Shown: positions 25,769 to 34,357 of the stretch, piece after piece
Numbering within the stretch: the stretch's first letter is position 1
Layout of the letters: the number at the start of each line of letters is the position of its first letter
NCBI RefSeq assembly: GCF_902459745.1
Contig: NZ_CABPSJ010000002.1
Coordinates: forward strand, 1 to 64,000
Source of the DNA: Pandoraea communis
GTDB lineage: Bacteria > Pseudomonadota > Gammaproteobacteria > Burkholderiales > Burkholderiaceae
Direction: 5' to 3'
Length of the DNA: 64,000 nucleotides
The notes under the pieces: model-generated
Database searches by the model: none
Told to the model about the DNA's origin: nothing
Seen by the model: the letters and a program-made list of their open reading frames with translations, nothing else
Made by a program: the position numbers and the translations under genes

Positions 25769-25812
25769 TGATTTCGAACGTGCGTGAAGCGTCGGGCCAG
25801 TATAAGGGAATC

Positions 25813-25950
25813 TCAATATGTGAATATTTCATCACCGTGACTCGTACCGTCGGGCAAAGCACTTCGAATTTCGTAGTAAATCACCCCGTCGCGCGAATAC
25901 TTCACAACGTTGGCTGCCATCTTGTCCCAGTGCTTATCGGTTTTGCCCAC
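25813..25950 (-). CDS. Possible 45-aa protein upstream of the cyclase
   Basis: A GTG at 25950, with GGGGA about nine bases before it, opens a 45-residue frame with balanced, protein-like composition (KYSRDGVIYYEIRSALPDG, HGDEIFTY). It ends 44 bp before the cyclase start on the same strand. The codon composition is less GC-rich than that of the neighbours. I do not recognise a family. It could be a leader gene, a small regulator, or chance. Confidence 0.3.
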   Translation of the reverse strand: MGKTDKHWDKMAANVVKYSRDGVIYYEIRSALPDGTSHGDEIFTY

Positions 25951-26410
25951 CGCAGACTTCCCCGTTATTCTTTTTTGCGCTGCCCGGGGGATGACGCCGA
26001 TTGTCACTTGACACATTCGAATTGGCAACCAAGGGAACACCCCCATGGCTCACGCGCTATCGGTCAACGTGCTTGACGTCACCCACGCATAGCGTTTAGA
26101 GTCGCCAGATGACGAATTTCAGTGCCCGCCTCTCGCAAAGCTTGCGCGTTGTCCCGATGGGACAGCGGGGTGCGTTCGTCAAAAGCAAAAAACAGTCGCT
26201 CAACTGACCGGAGCGTGCTGTTCCGTCAGTTGAGCGACGGAACAGCCACGTGGACCCGGCAGTCCTGCCCCGTGCGTAGCACCGCCTAGCATCACCCGGC
26301 CCGCCTGCCCCGAAGTCCCCACGCGCCTGACTCTGCGCATCGCCCTGCTGAACGGTTTCCGTACAGGTCACCACACGTTCGTTGCATTCGCACCGTCCAG
26401 GGAGACACTC
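25951..26410. other. Intergenic region before the DapA-family gene
   Basis: This 460-bp stretch has no convincing gene. It contains the strong hairpin at 26195-26238 described separately. An open minus-strand frame over 26096-26431 is not protein-like. Confidence 0.5.
26195..26238 (-). terminator. Strong 14-bp-stem terminator on the minus strand
   Basis: GTCGCTCAACTGAC and GTCAGTTGAGCGAC are perfect 14-bp complements separated by 16 bases. On the minus strand the stem is followed by CTGTTTTTTGCTTTT (26194-26180), a classic intrinsic terminator. No minus-strand gene ends here: the next upstream one stops at 27407, beyond the opposite-strand aldolase gene. Confidence 0.7.
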
Positions 26411-27364
26411 ATGCAAGTCGCGCAATCCCAAATCTCATCGATGGCCTCGTCCGGTTCGCCAGCATTTCGCGGCATCTGGCTACCGCTCGTCACACCGTTC
26501 CTGCGCAACGGCGCAGATACGCCCGTCGATCACGCCGCGTTACGCAGGCTCGTCGCGCATTACCGCCGCTCGGGCATTGCCGGCTTCGTGATTTGCGGCA
26601 CGACAGGCGAGGCGGCGGCCCTCGATCACGCCGAACAGCTCGCCGTGTTCGACACCGTATTGACGCAGGCCGGTGATTTGCCCGTGATTGCAGGGCTCGC
26701 GGGTAATCATCTCGGCCACACGTTAGCGTGCATGGACGCCTTCAACACGCTGCCCCTCGCGGGCGTATTGACCCCCGCGCCGTATTACATCCGGCCATCC
26801 CAGGCAGGACTTATTGACTGGTTCCAGACGCTGGCCGACCGTTCGCGTGCGCCGCTCGTGCTGTACGACATTCCCTATCGCACCGGTGCAACGCTCACGC
26901 TCGAGACATTGCTCACGCTCGCGGGTCACGGCAACATTCGCGCGATCAAGGATTGCGGTGGCAACGCCTACACCACGCAGGCGCTCATCGCCGACGGCCG
27001 CTTGTCTGTCCTTGCGGGCGAGGATCATCAGTTGTTGTCCACGCTGGCGATGGGCGGACACGGTGCGATCATCGCGTCATCGCATTGCCGGCCAGCGCTT
27101 TTTTCGACGTTGTATCGTGCGGTACAAGCGCAGCAGCTCGATGTAGCCCGCTCGCTCTTCCACGCGCTCATGCCGGTGGTGAAGTTGCTGTTCGCCGAAG
27201 CGAATCCGGGCCCGATCAAGGCGTGGCTCGCCCGCGAAGGTCTGCTGATGGACGTATTGCGAGCACCGATGACGAGCGCGCCGCCAGCGTTGGCGCAACA
27301 GTTGGTGGAGGCGATTGCCGCCATCGACACTGCGTTCGGCACCCAGGCGGCCAATGCCGCCTGA
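26411..27364 (+). CDS. Dihydrodipicolinate synthase (DapA) family aldolase
   Basis: A 317-residue class I aldolase. The Schiff-base Lys180 is in RAIKDCGG, the active-site Tyr152 in LYDIPYRTG, and the pyruvate-binding loop is CGTTGEAAAL (63-67 hold GTTGE). The layout matches the DapA/NAL superfamily, which joins or splits pyruvate and an aldehyde. No lysine-biosynthesis genes are nearby, so it is more probably a paralogue acting in catabolism of a keto acid. AGGGAG lies six bases before the ATG. Confidence 0.87.
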   Translation: MQVAQSQISSMASSGSPAFRGIWLPLVTPFLRNGADTPVDHAALRRLVAHYRRSGIAGFVICGTTGEAAALDHAEQLAVFDTVLTQAGDLPVIAGLAGNHLGHTLACMDAFNTLPLAGVLTPAPYYIRPSQAGLIDWFQTLADRSRAPLVLYDIPYRTGATLTLETLLTLAGHGNIRAIKDCGGNAYTTQALIADGRLSVLAGEDHQLLSTLAMGGHGAIIASSHCRPALFSTLYRAVQAQQLDVARSLFHALMPVVKLLFAEANPGPIKAWLAREGLLMDVLRAPMTSAPPALAQQLVEAIAAIDTAFGTQAANAA

Positions 27365-27374
27365 AGTGTGAGAG

Positions 27375-27388
27375 GCGGCGTTGGCCGC
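27375..27388. terminator. Weak hairpin between the aldolase and chemoreceptor genes
   Basis: GCGGC-GTTG-GCCGC forms a 5-bp stem in the 42-bp gap between converging genes. No T-tract follows on either strand, so efficient termination is doubtful. Confidence 0.3.
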
Positions 27389-27406
27389 GAGACAAATCGC
27401 CAGACG

Positions 27407-29071
27407 TCAGGCCGCTGCGCGCTGCCCTCGCCGCTGTGCCGTCAGTGCATTGCCGGCATGCGACGGCGTACCGGCCGATGCCGCGAGCATCGGTGCTTGC
27501 TGCATCGCGTCGAGCGGCGGGCTGCCGTCGCCATCCACCCGGAACTTCGCGGTCTGCCCAACCAGATCGGCGGCCTGCTGACGCATGTGTTCCGCCGCAG
27601 CCGCCGCCTCTTCCACGAGCGCGGCGTTCTGCTGCGTCACCTGGTCCATCTGGGTGACAGCCTGATTGACCTGCTCGATGCCGCGCGCCTGTTCGTCGCT
27701 CGCTGCGGCGATCTCGGCGATCAACTCGTTCACGCGCCGCACCGACACCACGATCTGATCCATCGTGCGACCGGCGACCTCCACACGCGAGGTACCGTCC
27801 TCGACTTGCTGGATGGACGTCGCAATCAGTTCGCGAATGTCCTTGGCCGTGCCGGCGGAGCGTTGCGCGAGCGTGCGCACTTCACCGGCCACCACCGCGA
27901 ACCCCCGGCCCTGCTCGCCCGCGCGCGCAGCTTCCACGGCCGCGTTGAGCGCCAGAATATTGGTCTGGAATGCAATACCCTCGATCGCCTTGATCATGTC
28001 GCTCATGCGGGCCGAGGCGCTGGCCATCGCTTGCATCGTCTCGACGACCGCACGCACGCTCTGCGCCCCGGCATCGGCGACGCCCGACGCTTCCTGCGAC
28101 AAACGGCGCGCCTGCATCGCATGTTCCACGTTCTGACGCACGGTCGACGTGAGTTCTTCCATCGACGCGGCCGTCTCTTCCAGCGATGCGGCCTGCTCCT
28201 CCGTTCGCTGCGACAAATCGGTGTTGCCCTGCGCAATCTCGCGCGCGGCATGGTCAATGGCGCCCGACGCGCCCTGGATGTTGCGCACCAGATGCGCCAG
28301 TTGATCGACAGCCGTGTCGAGCGCGTTCGCCATCTGTCCGATCTCGTCGGCGTGCTCAGCGTTCACACGATGGGTCAGATCGCCATGGGCGAGCGCTGTC
28401 GCCCCTTGCGCCGCAGCACGCACCGGGCGCGTGACCGAGCGAACGATGGCCACACCCGACACCACGGAGATGATGACAGAGGCGACCAGTGCAACCAGCA
28501 GCCACAGCCGCGCAGAGGTGTAGGCGTCATTCGCATCGGCGGCCTCCTTGGCGCTCACGGCCTTGCCAACGCCCATGAGACCGTCTAGCGGCGAGAAGAA
28601 AGCCGACTGCGCCTTCTCCGCCGGCCCCAGCAGTTCGGTCTTCGCCTGTGCGTAGTTGCCACTGCGCACAAGACGCTTGATGTTGTCGACCTGTTTTCCG
28701 TATTCGGCGCTGGCTTCGGTCAGCGTGCGGTATAGCGCCTTGCCCTTCTCGGTGTAGAAGATCGTCGCCATGCCGGAGATGCTCTTGAGGTTGGCAGCGT
28801 TCAACTCGTCGATCCGGGCCAGACGTGCATCGAGCTGCGACGCGTCTTCCGACATCACGATATCGCGCAGAACCACCGCGATGCTCGCCGCCCGATCCTT
28901 CAGTCCGTGAAATTCGAGAATCTTGTTGTTCAGATCGGAAACGATGATTTGCGTGTTCGCGTCCATCGTCGCCATTTTCGTCACGGCAACCACGGCCACG
29001 ATCGACAGCATGACCACATTGATGGTAAAGGCGGCGGCGAGCCGTTTGCTGATACTCAGGTTCTTGAACAT
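27407..29071 (-). CDS. Methyl-accepting chemotaxis protein (4HB sensor)
   Basis: A 554-residue inner-membrane receptor. Membrane helices lie at about 10-31 and 190-212; between them is a four-helix-bundle sensor, then HAMP ([21 protein letters not shown]) and the signalling domain with the hairpin tip [34 protein letters not shown]. There is no CheR-docking pentapeptide at the C-terminus. The ATG at 29071 gives the family N-terminus [15 protein letters not shown]; a GTG at 29146 would add a cysteine-rich 25 residues and is less likely. A sigma-28 promoter upstream links it to flagellar gene expression. Confidence 0.93.
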   Translation of the reverse strand: MFKNLSISKRLAAAFTINVVMLSIVAVVAVTKMATMDANTQIIVSDLNNKILEFHGLKDRAASIAVVLRDIVMSEDASQLDARLARIDELNAANLKSISGMATIFYTEKGKALYRTLTEASAEYGKQVDNIKRLVRSGNYAQAKTELLGPAEKAQSAFFSPLDGLMGVGKAVSAKEAADANDAYTSARLWLLVALVASVIISVVSGVAIVRSVTRPVRAAAQGATALAHGDLTHRVNAEHADEIGQMANALDTAVDQLAHLVRNIQGASGAIDHAAREIAQGNTDLSQRTEEQAASLEETAASMEELTSTVRQNVEHAMQARRLSQEASGVADAGAQSVRAVVETMQAMASASARMSDMIKAIEGIAFQTNILALNAAVEAARAGEQGRGFAVVAGEVRTLAQRSAGTAKDIRELIATSIQQVEDGTSRVEVAGRTMDQIVVSVRRVNELIAEIAAASDEQARGIEQVNQAVTQMDQVTQQNAALVEEAAAAAEHMRQQAADLVGQTAKFRVDGDGSPPLDAMQQAPMLAASAGTPSHAGNALTAQRRGQRAAA

Positions 29072-29173
29072 GGCCTTGTGCGCATTGAGCGGGTCGTCTT
29101 GCAGATCGTAATTTTCGACCTGCTGCCGGCACGCGCAGCAGGCCACTGTCTCTCTCGGTACCTCTGACGAGAC

Positions 29174-29200
29174 TTAACGAGTGCTTTTGACGAAACTTGA
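29174..29200 (-). promoter_or_regulatory. Sigma-28 (FliA) promoter of the chemoreceptor gene
   Basis: On the minus strand TCAAGTTT, exactly 11 bp, then CTCGTTAA. The FliA consensus is TAAAGTTT-N11-GCCGATAA, so seven of eight and five of eight bases match with ideal spacing. The start point would be about 95 nt before the ATG at 29071. The rest of the 318-bp gap (29072-29389) shows nothing else. Confidence 0.6.
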
Positions 29201-29389
29201 GCGTTCGCGCGACGAAATCGTCGATGCGCCCGCAAACGCCCGCCCAGCAAGGCCGTTCGCCGTCGAGCGCTTGCACCAAAACGACGCAAATTTCGTATAT
29301 CAGGGCTCACAAACGGGCACGAGGCGGCCGATCTGGAACACGGCAAGCCGTTGTTCTCCGTCGTGCCAGGCACGGCGACAGCAGCCCGA

Positions 29390-29947
29390 TCAGAACATCG
29401 GGTTACCGCTGACGGTCTTGGCCGGCACCTGTTGCGACACATCCCAGTGCTCGACGATCTTGCCCTTGTCCAGACGGAAAATGTCGACGATGGCGATGGG
29501 CAGGTCCCCAGGACGGGGCACTTTGCGCACGTGCAGGATCACGTAATCGCCATCGGCGAAAGCCCGGACGACATCGCTACGCGAGTCCGGCTGATGCTTG
29601 CGCAGGAACTCAAGAAACTTGCCGAATCCCTCGACACCATCGGCCGCGTTCGGGTTGTGCTGAATGTACTGCGCGCCGAGATACTGTCGCGCCGCGTCGA
29701 AATCCTTCCGATTGAGGCCGGCGTCGTAGAACGCCAGCACGACCTGCTTGTTGGCCGCCATCTGCGACGCCGGCACGGCGGGCGCCGTGCCGGCCGAAGC
29801 ACTCAATCCTTCTACGCCGGCGGCCGACAATGCGGCGCCGGGCACAGGCGGCATCCCATCGGCCGCGTGAGCAGAGAGGGGCATGATGGCCGAAACGGCG
29901 GTGACAGTGGCGGCGATGGCAAGCCACGAAGCGATGGGTGTTTTCAT
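29390..29947 (-). CDS. Secreted NTF2/SnoaL-like protein
   Basis: A 185-residue protein with a signal peptide ending in LSAHAA, an alanine/proline-rich linker to about residue 65 and a single SnoaL/NTF2-like domain. The latter shows KQVVLAFYDAGLNRKDFDAARQYLG, YIQHNPNAADGVEGFGKFLEFL and IVDIFRLDKGKIVEHWDVSQ, characteristic of polyketide-cyclase-like predicted esterases. The conserved QHNP motif, whose His is often catalytic, is present. Function unknown; it acts in the periplasm. It is divergent from a LysR gene, its probable regulator. Confidence 0.83.
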   Translation of the reverse strand: MKTPIASWLAIAATVTAVSAIMPLSAHAADGMPPVPGAALSAAGVEGLSASAGTAPAVPASQMAANKQVVLAFYDAGLNRKDFDAARQYLGAQYIQHNPNAADGVEGFGKFLEFLRKHQPDSRSDVVRAFADGDYVILHVRKVPRPGDLPIAIVDIFRLDKGKIVEHWDVSQQVPAKTVSGNPMF

Positions 29948-30150
29948 GGTGTTTGGGCGTGATGGCGTTAGCGTTGCGTTGGCGAACGATCAGCTTAGCA
30001 GTTCGTACGATCCACCGCCGTCAGTCGATCCTGCACATCCGCTCCGGCAGGAAATCCGCCCGCCAGTGTCGCCGCAATGCCGGATTTGAGGGTAATCTTG
30101 CCCATCGGCCTTACCGGGGTTCGCCCGCGGCCCCTCATCCAGCCTCGCTC

Positions 30151-31077
30151 ATGGACAGAATCGACGCAATGAAGGTCTTCGTCGCCACCGTCGACGAAGG
30201 CAGCCTTGCCGGTGCCGCCCGGCGTCTCGGCCGTTCGGCCGCTGCCGTCAGCCGTGCCATCGCCTATCTCGAAGCCCACACCGGCACCGCCCTGCTCCAC
30301 CGCACGACTCGTGCACTCAAGCTGAGTGCCGCTGGCGAGCGGTATGCTAGCGCGTGCCGCCGTATCCTGCTCGATCTGGACGAGGCCGACGTGATTGCGG
30401 CCGGCGAACGTTCGGCCCCGCGCGGCCTGCTCACCGTGTCGGTACCGCTCGCTGCAGGCGAGACGTTCATGCGCGAGATCGCCGACGCGTTCATCGAGCG
30501 TTACCCCGACGTCATCATCCGTCTGCAATTAAGCGACCTGCCCGTGAACCTGATCGACGAAGGTGTCGATGTCGCAGTACGGGTCGCGCACTTGCCCGAC
30601 TCGTCGCTGATCGCCACGCCGGTGGGCGAAGTCCGGCGCGTCATCGCCGCTTCGCCGGACTATCTGGCCACCCACGCCCCTATCGAGACGCCCGCCGATC
30701 TCTCAAGACACCAGATCGTTACCATGACGTACTTCGGTATCGATTCGTGGCGTTTTCCGGCCACAGGACGTGGCTCGGTGCCGCAGGTCGTGCAATTCAC
30801 GCCGCGCCTGATCGCCAACTCGATACGAACCGTGATTGCGTCGGCCGTCGCCGGACACGGTGTGGCACGCATGCTGACGTATCACATCGTCGAAGAACTG
30901 GAGCACGGCACGCTGCGCATCGTGCTGCAGAACTTCGAACATCCGCCCATGCCGGTGCACGTCATCACGCCGCAGGGACGGCTGGCCGTGCCCAAGGTAC
31001 GAGCGTTTGTCGATTTCGCGGTGCCCCGCCTGCGCAAGCACTTTTCGCACGTGTACAAGCTGGCGAACGGGGACTGA
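30151..31077 (+). CDS. LysR family transcriptional regulator
   Basis: A 308-residue regulator of the AaeR/DsdC-like branch. The winged helix is AMKVFVATVDEGSLAGAARRLGRSAAAVSRAIAYLEAHTG; the effector domain begins GLLTVSVPLAAGETFMREIADAF and contains DEGVDVAVRVAHLPDSSLIATPVGEVRRVI. The ATG at 30151 begins the canonical MDRIDAMKVFV. It is divergent from the NTF2-like gene and lies upstream of an MFS gene on the same strand, either of which could be its target. Confidence 0.92.
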   Translation: MDRIDAMKVFVATVDEGSLAGAARRLGRSAAAVSRAIAYLEAHTGTALLHRTTRALKLSAAGERYASACRRILLDLDEADVIAAGERSAPRGLLTVSVPLAAGETFMREIADAFIERYPDVIIRLQLSDLPVNLIDEGVDVAVRVAHLPDSSLIATPVGEVRRVIAASPDYLATHAPIETPADLSRHQIVTMTYFGIDSWRFPATGRGSVPQVVQFTPRLIANSIRTVIASAVAGHGVARMLTYHIVEELEHGTLRIVLQNFEHPPMPVHVITPQGRLAVPKVRAFVDFAVPRLRKHFSHVYKLANGD

Positions 31078-31258
31078 GCGACGCTTCGCGACGCGGGATT
31101 CCTGCATTGCGCAGCCGCCATTGTTACGCCGCACGGAAGAATGACTTCCAAAGCGTGTTCGTTCTCTGACGCACCGCACCCACCTACACTGACTCCATCG
31201 CTTTTTTGCACGCCGCACCGGACTGCGCCGGACGCGGCGCGGCATCCCCGGAGTCGTC

Positions 31259-32464
31259 ATGTCCCATGCAGTCCTCGGCGGCAGCACGTCTGCCCCCTTC
31301 AACGCCTGGCGCGCCACCCTCTGCGCCGCATGCGCCAGCCTCATCGGCATCGGCTTTGCCCGCTTCGCGTACACGGCCCTGCTGCCGGCGATCATCGGCA
31401 ACCACTGGTTCGCCCCGGCCACGGCCGCCTACCTCGGTGCCGCCAATCTCGGCGGCTATCTGGCCGGTGCGCTGGGCGCTCGCGTTCTCGTCCGTCATGC
31501 ATCCAACGTCGCGATCCTGCGCACGATGATGCTGCTGACGGTCGTCGCCTTCTTCGCGTGCGCCTTCCCCATCTCATTCCTCTGGTTCTTCCTCTGGCGT
31601 TTCGCGTCGGGTTTCTCGGGCGGGGTGCTGATGGTCACCGCTGCGCCGTCGGTACTGGCACACGTTGCCCCGTCGCGGCGCGGTATCGTCAGTGGCGCGA
31701 TCTTCGCGGGCCTCGGGCTGGGCATCGCCGCAACAGGCACGCTCGTGCCGCTGTTGCTGCGACAAGGCCTTGCCCAAACATGGATCGGACTAGGCGTGCT
31801 TTCGCTCGCACTCACCGCTGTGGCATGGCGCGGGTGGCCTGACGGCGCCCCCGCCGCCGCGGCCGGTGCCACTGCGCAAGCGCGGCGCCGCCCGGCCAGC
31901 CCACTCGCATTGCGTTCGCTCTATATCGAATACGCACTGAATGCCGTTGCGCTGGTGCCGCACATGATTTTCCTCGTCGACTACGTTGCACGAGGTCTGG
32001 GCAAGGGGCTCGATGCCGGAGCCAACTATTGGGTGCTGTATGGATTGGGCGCGATCATCGGGCCGATCTTCGTCGGGCATCTTGCCGACCGCATTGGTTT
32101 TGCACGGGCGTTGCGCGTCGCTTATATCGCGCAGATCTGTGCCGTACTGCTGCCGGTACTCGGCCTCGGCATGCCTGCGCTGATCGTCTCCAGCATGGTG
32201 ATGGGGGCGTTCACGCCGGGAATCGTGCCTCTGGTGCTCGGACGCTTGAATGAGCTGCTCGCTCATCGTCCGGCTTCGCAGAAGGCAGCGTGGAGCACCG
32301 CGACGACCAGCTTCGCGACGCTTCAGGCGGGTGCTGCCTACGGATTGTCATTCCTGTTCGCTGCGACGTCGGGCAACTATTCGCTGCTGTTCATCGTTGG
32401 CGGCGTCGCCATGGTCATCGGGTTGGGGGTCAACCTGGTGGCCGCCCGGCGCGAGCGGGCATAA
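31259..32464 (+). CDS. YbfB/YjiJ family MFS transporter
   Basis: A 401-residue inner-membrane protein with twelve predicted helices. The opening ATLCAACASLIGIGFARFAYTALLPAII and YLGAANLGGYLAGALGARVL are characteristic of YbfB/YjiJ carriers; HLADRIGFARALRVAY is the conserved loop in the second half. Members are probable exporters of unknown substrate. It starts 181 bp after the LysR stop and converges with the TauE/SafE gene, leaving 3 bp between stop codons. Confidence 0.87.
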   Translation: MSHAVLGGSTSAPFNAWRATLCAACASLIGIGFARFAYTALLPAIIGNHWFAPATAAYLGAANLGGYLAGALGARVLVRHASNVAILRTMMLLTVVAFFACAFPISFLWFFLWRFASGFSGGVLMVTAAPSVLAHVAPSRRGIVSGAIFAGLGLGIAATGTLVPLLLRQGLAQTWIGLGVLSLALTAVAWRGWPDGAPAAAAGATAQARRRPASPLALRSLYIEYALNAVALVPHMIFLVDYVARGLGKGLDAGANYWVLYGLGAIIGPIFVGHLADRIGFARALRVAYIAQICAVLLPVLGLGMPALIVSSMVMGAFTPGIVPLVLGRLNELLAHRPASQKAAWSTATTSFATLQAGAAYGLSFLFAATSGNYSLLFIVGGVAMVIGLGVNLVAARRERA

Positions 32465-32467
32465 CCC

Positions 32468-33220
32468 TCAGCGCCATGCGGCGCTGAGCATCACGCCGCC
32501 GGAGACGACGAGCATCGTATCGAGCAAGCGCTGAAAGACGGCTGGGGTAAGGCCCAGCACGAAGCGCTTGCCGAGGACGGTGCCAAGCATCAACGTCATC
32601 CCGACGATCAGCCCATTGGCCCACGCCTCCGGCGGCAATGCGCCAAGGTCCGAGAACATCAGCACTTTGGCGACGTAGATAAGCACTGAACTGGCCGACT
32701 CCGAACCAAGGAAGGCCCCGCCGGACAAGCCATACGCGACGAAGGCCGGCACGCTGAGCGGCCCGGTGGAGAGCACGATCCCCGTGAGGAAACCGATGAC
32801 GGCGCCGGCAGCCGCCAACTGCCAGAGAGCCAACCGCCGCTGGTTATGTTGCAGATAATGGCGTACCGGCACCATGGCGATGAAGAACAGACCCAGCGCA
32901 ACGTCCACGACCGTTGCAGGCAGGCTCCACAAAGTGCGGGCGCCAAGCGCAGCGGCCGGTGCGCCGGGCAACGAGTACGCGAACACGGCGCGCCAGTCGA
33001 TCTCGCGCCACCAGGCCAACACCTTCGAGATGTTCCCGACGATGGCGGCAACCGCCATGATCGGCACCGCCTGCTTCGGGCCGTACGTGTAGACCAGCAC
33101 CGGCAGAAGCATCATCGACGATCCGGTGCCGACGACGCCGCTCACCACGCCCGCCGCCGTCCCGACGACGGCGATCAACATCATGCCCCACGCGTGTCCC
33201 GCGAATAAACCAGCCAACAT
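32468..33220 (-). CDS. TauE/SafE family anion permease
   Basis: A 250-residue membrane protein with about eight helices. It carries the two repeated family motifs: GTAAGVVSGVVGTGSSMMLLPVLVY at the start and GAVIGFLTGIVLSTGPLSVPAFVAYGL in the second half. Family members move sulfite, sulfoacetate or related anions. The ATG at 33220, six bases after GAGG, is preferred over a frame open to 33307 that adds an arginine-rich leader. It is divergent from a LysR regulator with a T-N11-A dyad between them. Confidence 0.86.
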   Translation of the reverse strand: MLAGLFAGHAWGMMLIAVVGTAAGVVSGVVGTGSSMMLLPVLVYTYGPKQAVPIMAVAAIVGNISKVLAWWREIDWRAVFAYSLPGAPAAALGARTLWSLPATVVDVALGLFFIAMVPVRHYLQHNQRRLALWQLAAAGAVIGFLTGIVLSTGPLSVPAFVAYGLSGGAFLGSESASSVLIYVAKVLMFSDLGALPPEAWANGLIVGMTLMLGTVLGKRFVLGLTPAVFQRLLDTMLVVSGGVMLSAAWR

Positions 33221-33331
33221 GCCCGCCTCGTCGTTTGCCCTCTTCCTCACATGACGTCTGCGCCGCGTGAGCCACAGATACGACGATAAAGCATGACGAC
33301 GGCTCACACCATCGACAAATTGATAAGACTT

Positions 33332-33350
33332 CTGTGATAAAAAGTCACAG
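33332..33350. promoter_or_regulatory. CTGTGA-N7-TCACAG dyad, candidate LysR box
   Basis: A perfect 6-bp inverted repeat with a 7-bp AT-rich centre contains the T-N11-A pattern of LysR binding sites. It lies 33 bp before the LysR gene at 33383 and 111 bp before the TauE/SafE start. The resemblance to a CRP site (TGTGA-N6-TCACA) fails by one base in spacing. Confidence 0.55.
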
Positions 33351-33382
33351 TTCCCAAGTTATTTCGTCGATGAAGGGTCAGG

Positions 33383-34357
33383 ATGACGCGCCGACAGCTA
33401 CCACCGCTGCACGCTTTACGTGTCTTCGAGACTGCGGCTCGCGCAGGGAGTCTCAGCGCCGCCGCGCAAGAGTTGTCGATTACTCATGGGGCCGTGAGCC
33501 GTCAGATCGCGCTGCTGGAGGATTGGCTCGGGCAGACGTTATTCGTCCGGCAGGGACAACGCAACGTCGCGACGGACCACGCCCGGGCGTTCGCCGCCGA
33601 GGTCAGTGCGGCCTTCGACCGTATCGACGATGCCGCCGTGCGCTTTGGCAAGGCACCGCAAACACGGATTGTGCGCGTGAATGCCCAGACCACGCTCGCC
33701 ATGCACTGGTTGATCGCGCGGCTGCCCGCGTTCCACGCGTCGCACCCCGACGTGCAGATCGTGGTGACCACATCGAGCAGTGCCGACCCCGCGTTTCGCG
33801 GCGGATTCGACGTCGCGATCCGGCGCGACCCACCGCCGCGTCCCGAGTGGCAGCCGTACGAAAAGGCCGTGCTGTTCACCGAGCAGTCAAGTGTTATCGC
33901 CGCGCCCGCGCTGCTGGATGCGAGGCCGCTGCGTCGCCTGAAGGATCTTGCGAAACACGCTTTCATCGCAACACAGACCCGTGTCGGCGCATGGGAGGAC
34001 TGGCTGAGCGCCGCCGGAGTGCCCGCCTTGCGGCCGGTACGATTTCATCGCTTCGACCACTATCACGTGAGTTTGCAGGCGGTTATCGACGGACTGGGCC
34101 TGGGGATCGGCAGCAAGCCGATGCTCGATCGCGAGCTGGCCGCCGGCCGTCTGGTCATGCCCTTTCCAGCGATTCAGGTGACGGGGGCGACGTACGTCAC
34201 ACTGGTGCCCCGCGACGCCGACAAGTCGCGTCCGTTACGAGACTTCCTGACGTGGGTGCACGATGCGGCCAGCGCCATAACCGTTGACGTCATGCTCCCG
34301 GCCGCACACTCCACTTCCCGGGCGACACGCCGAACGCGCGCCGGAAGTAACGCGTGA
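33383..34357 (+). CDS. LysR family transcriptional regulator (GcvA-like)
   Basis: A 324-residue regulator. The winged helix reads LPPLHALRVFETAARAGSLSAAAQELSITHGAVSRQIALLEDWLG, with the LPPLxALRxFE opening typical of the GcvA/AmpR branch. The effector domain begins RIVRVNAQTTLAMHWLIARLPAF. It is divergent from the TauE/SafE gene, its probable target. Its 3' end overlaps the AraC gene on the other strand by 68 bp; the last 25 residues are arginine/serine-rich and unlike the family, so the coding end has drifted into the neighbour. Confidence 0.9.
   Translation: MTRRQLPPLHALRVFETAARAGSLSAAAQELSITHGAVSRQIALLEDWLGQTLFVRQGQRNVATDHARAFAAEVSAAFDRIDDAAVRFGKAPQTRIVRVNAQTTLAMHWLIARLPAFHASHPDVQIVVTTSSSADPAFRGGFDVAIRRDPPPRPEWQPYEKAVLFTEQSSVIAAPALLDARPLRRLKDLAKHAFIATQTRVGAWEDWLSAAGVPALRPVRFHRFDHYHVSLQAVIDGLGLGIGSKPMLDRELAAGRLVMPFPAIQVTGATYVTLVPRDADKSRPLRDFLTWVHDAASAITVDVMLPAAHSTSRATRRTRAGSNA

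Noticed and set aside
26096-26431. 111-residue minus-strand frame around the strong hairpin
   Set aside because: Passes straight through the terminator stem and has random composition.
33332-33350. Possible CRP site
   Set aside because: Arms TGTGA and TCACA are separated by seven bases rather than six, so it is treated as a LysR-type dyad.
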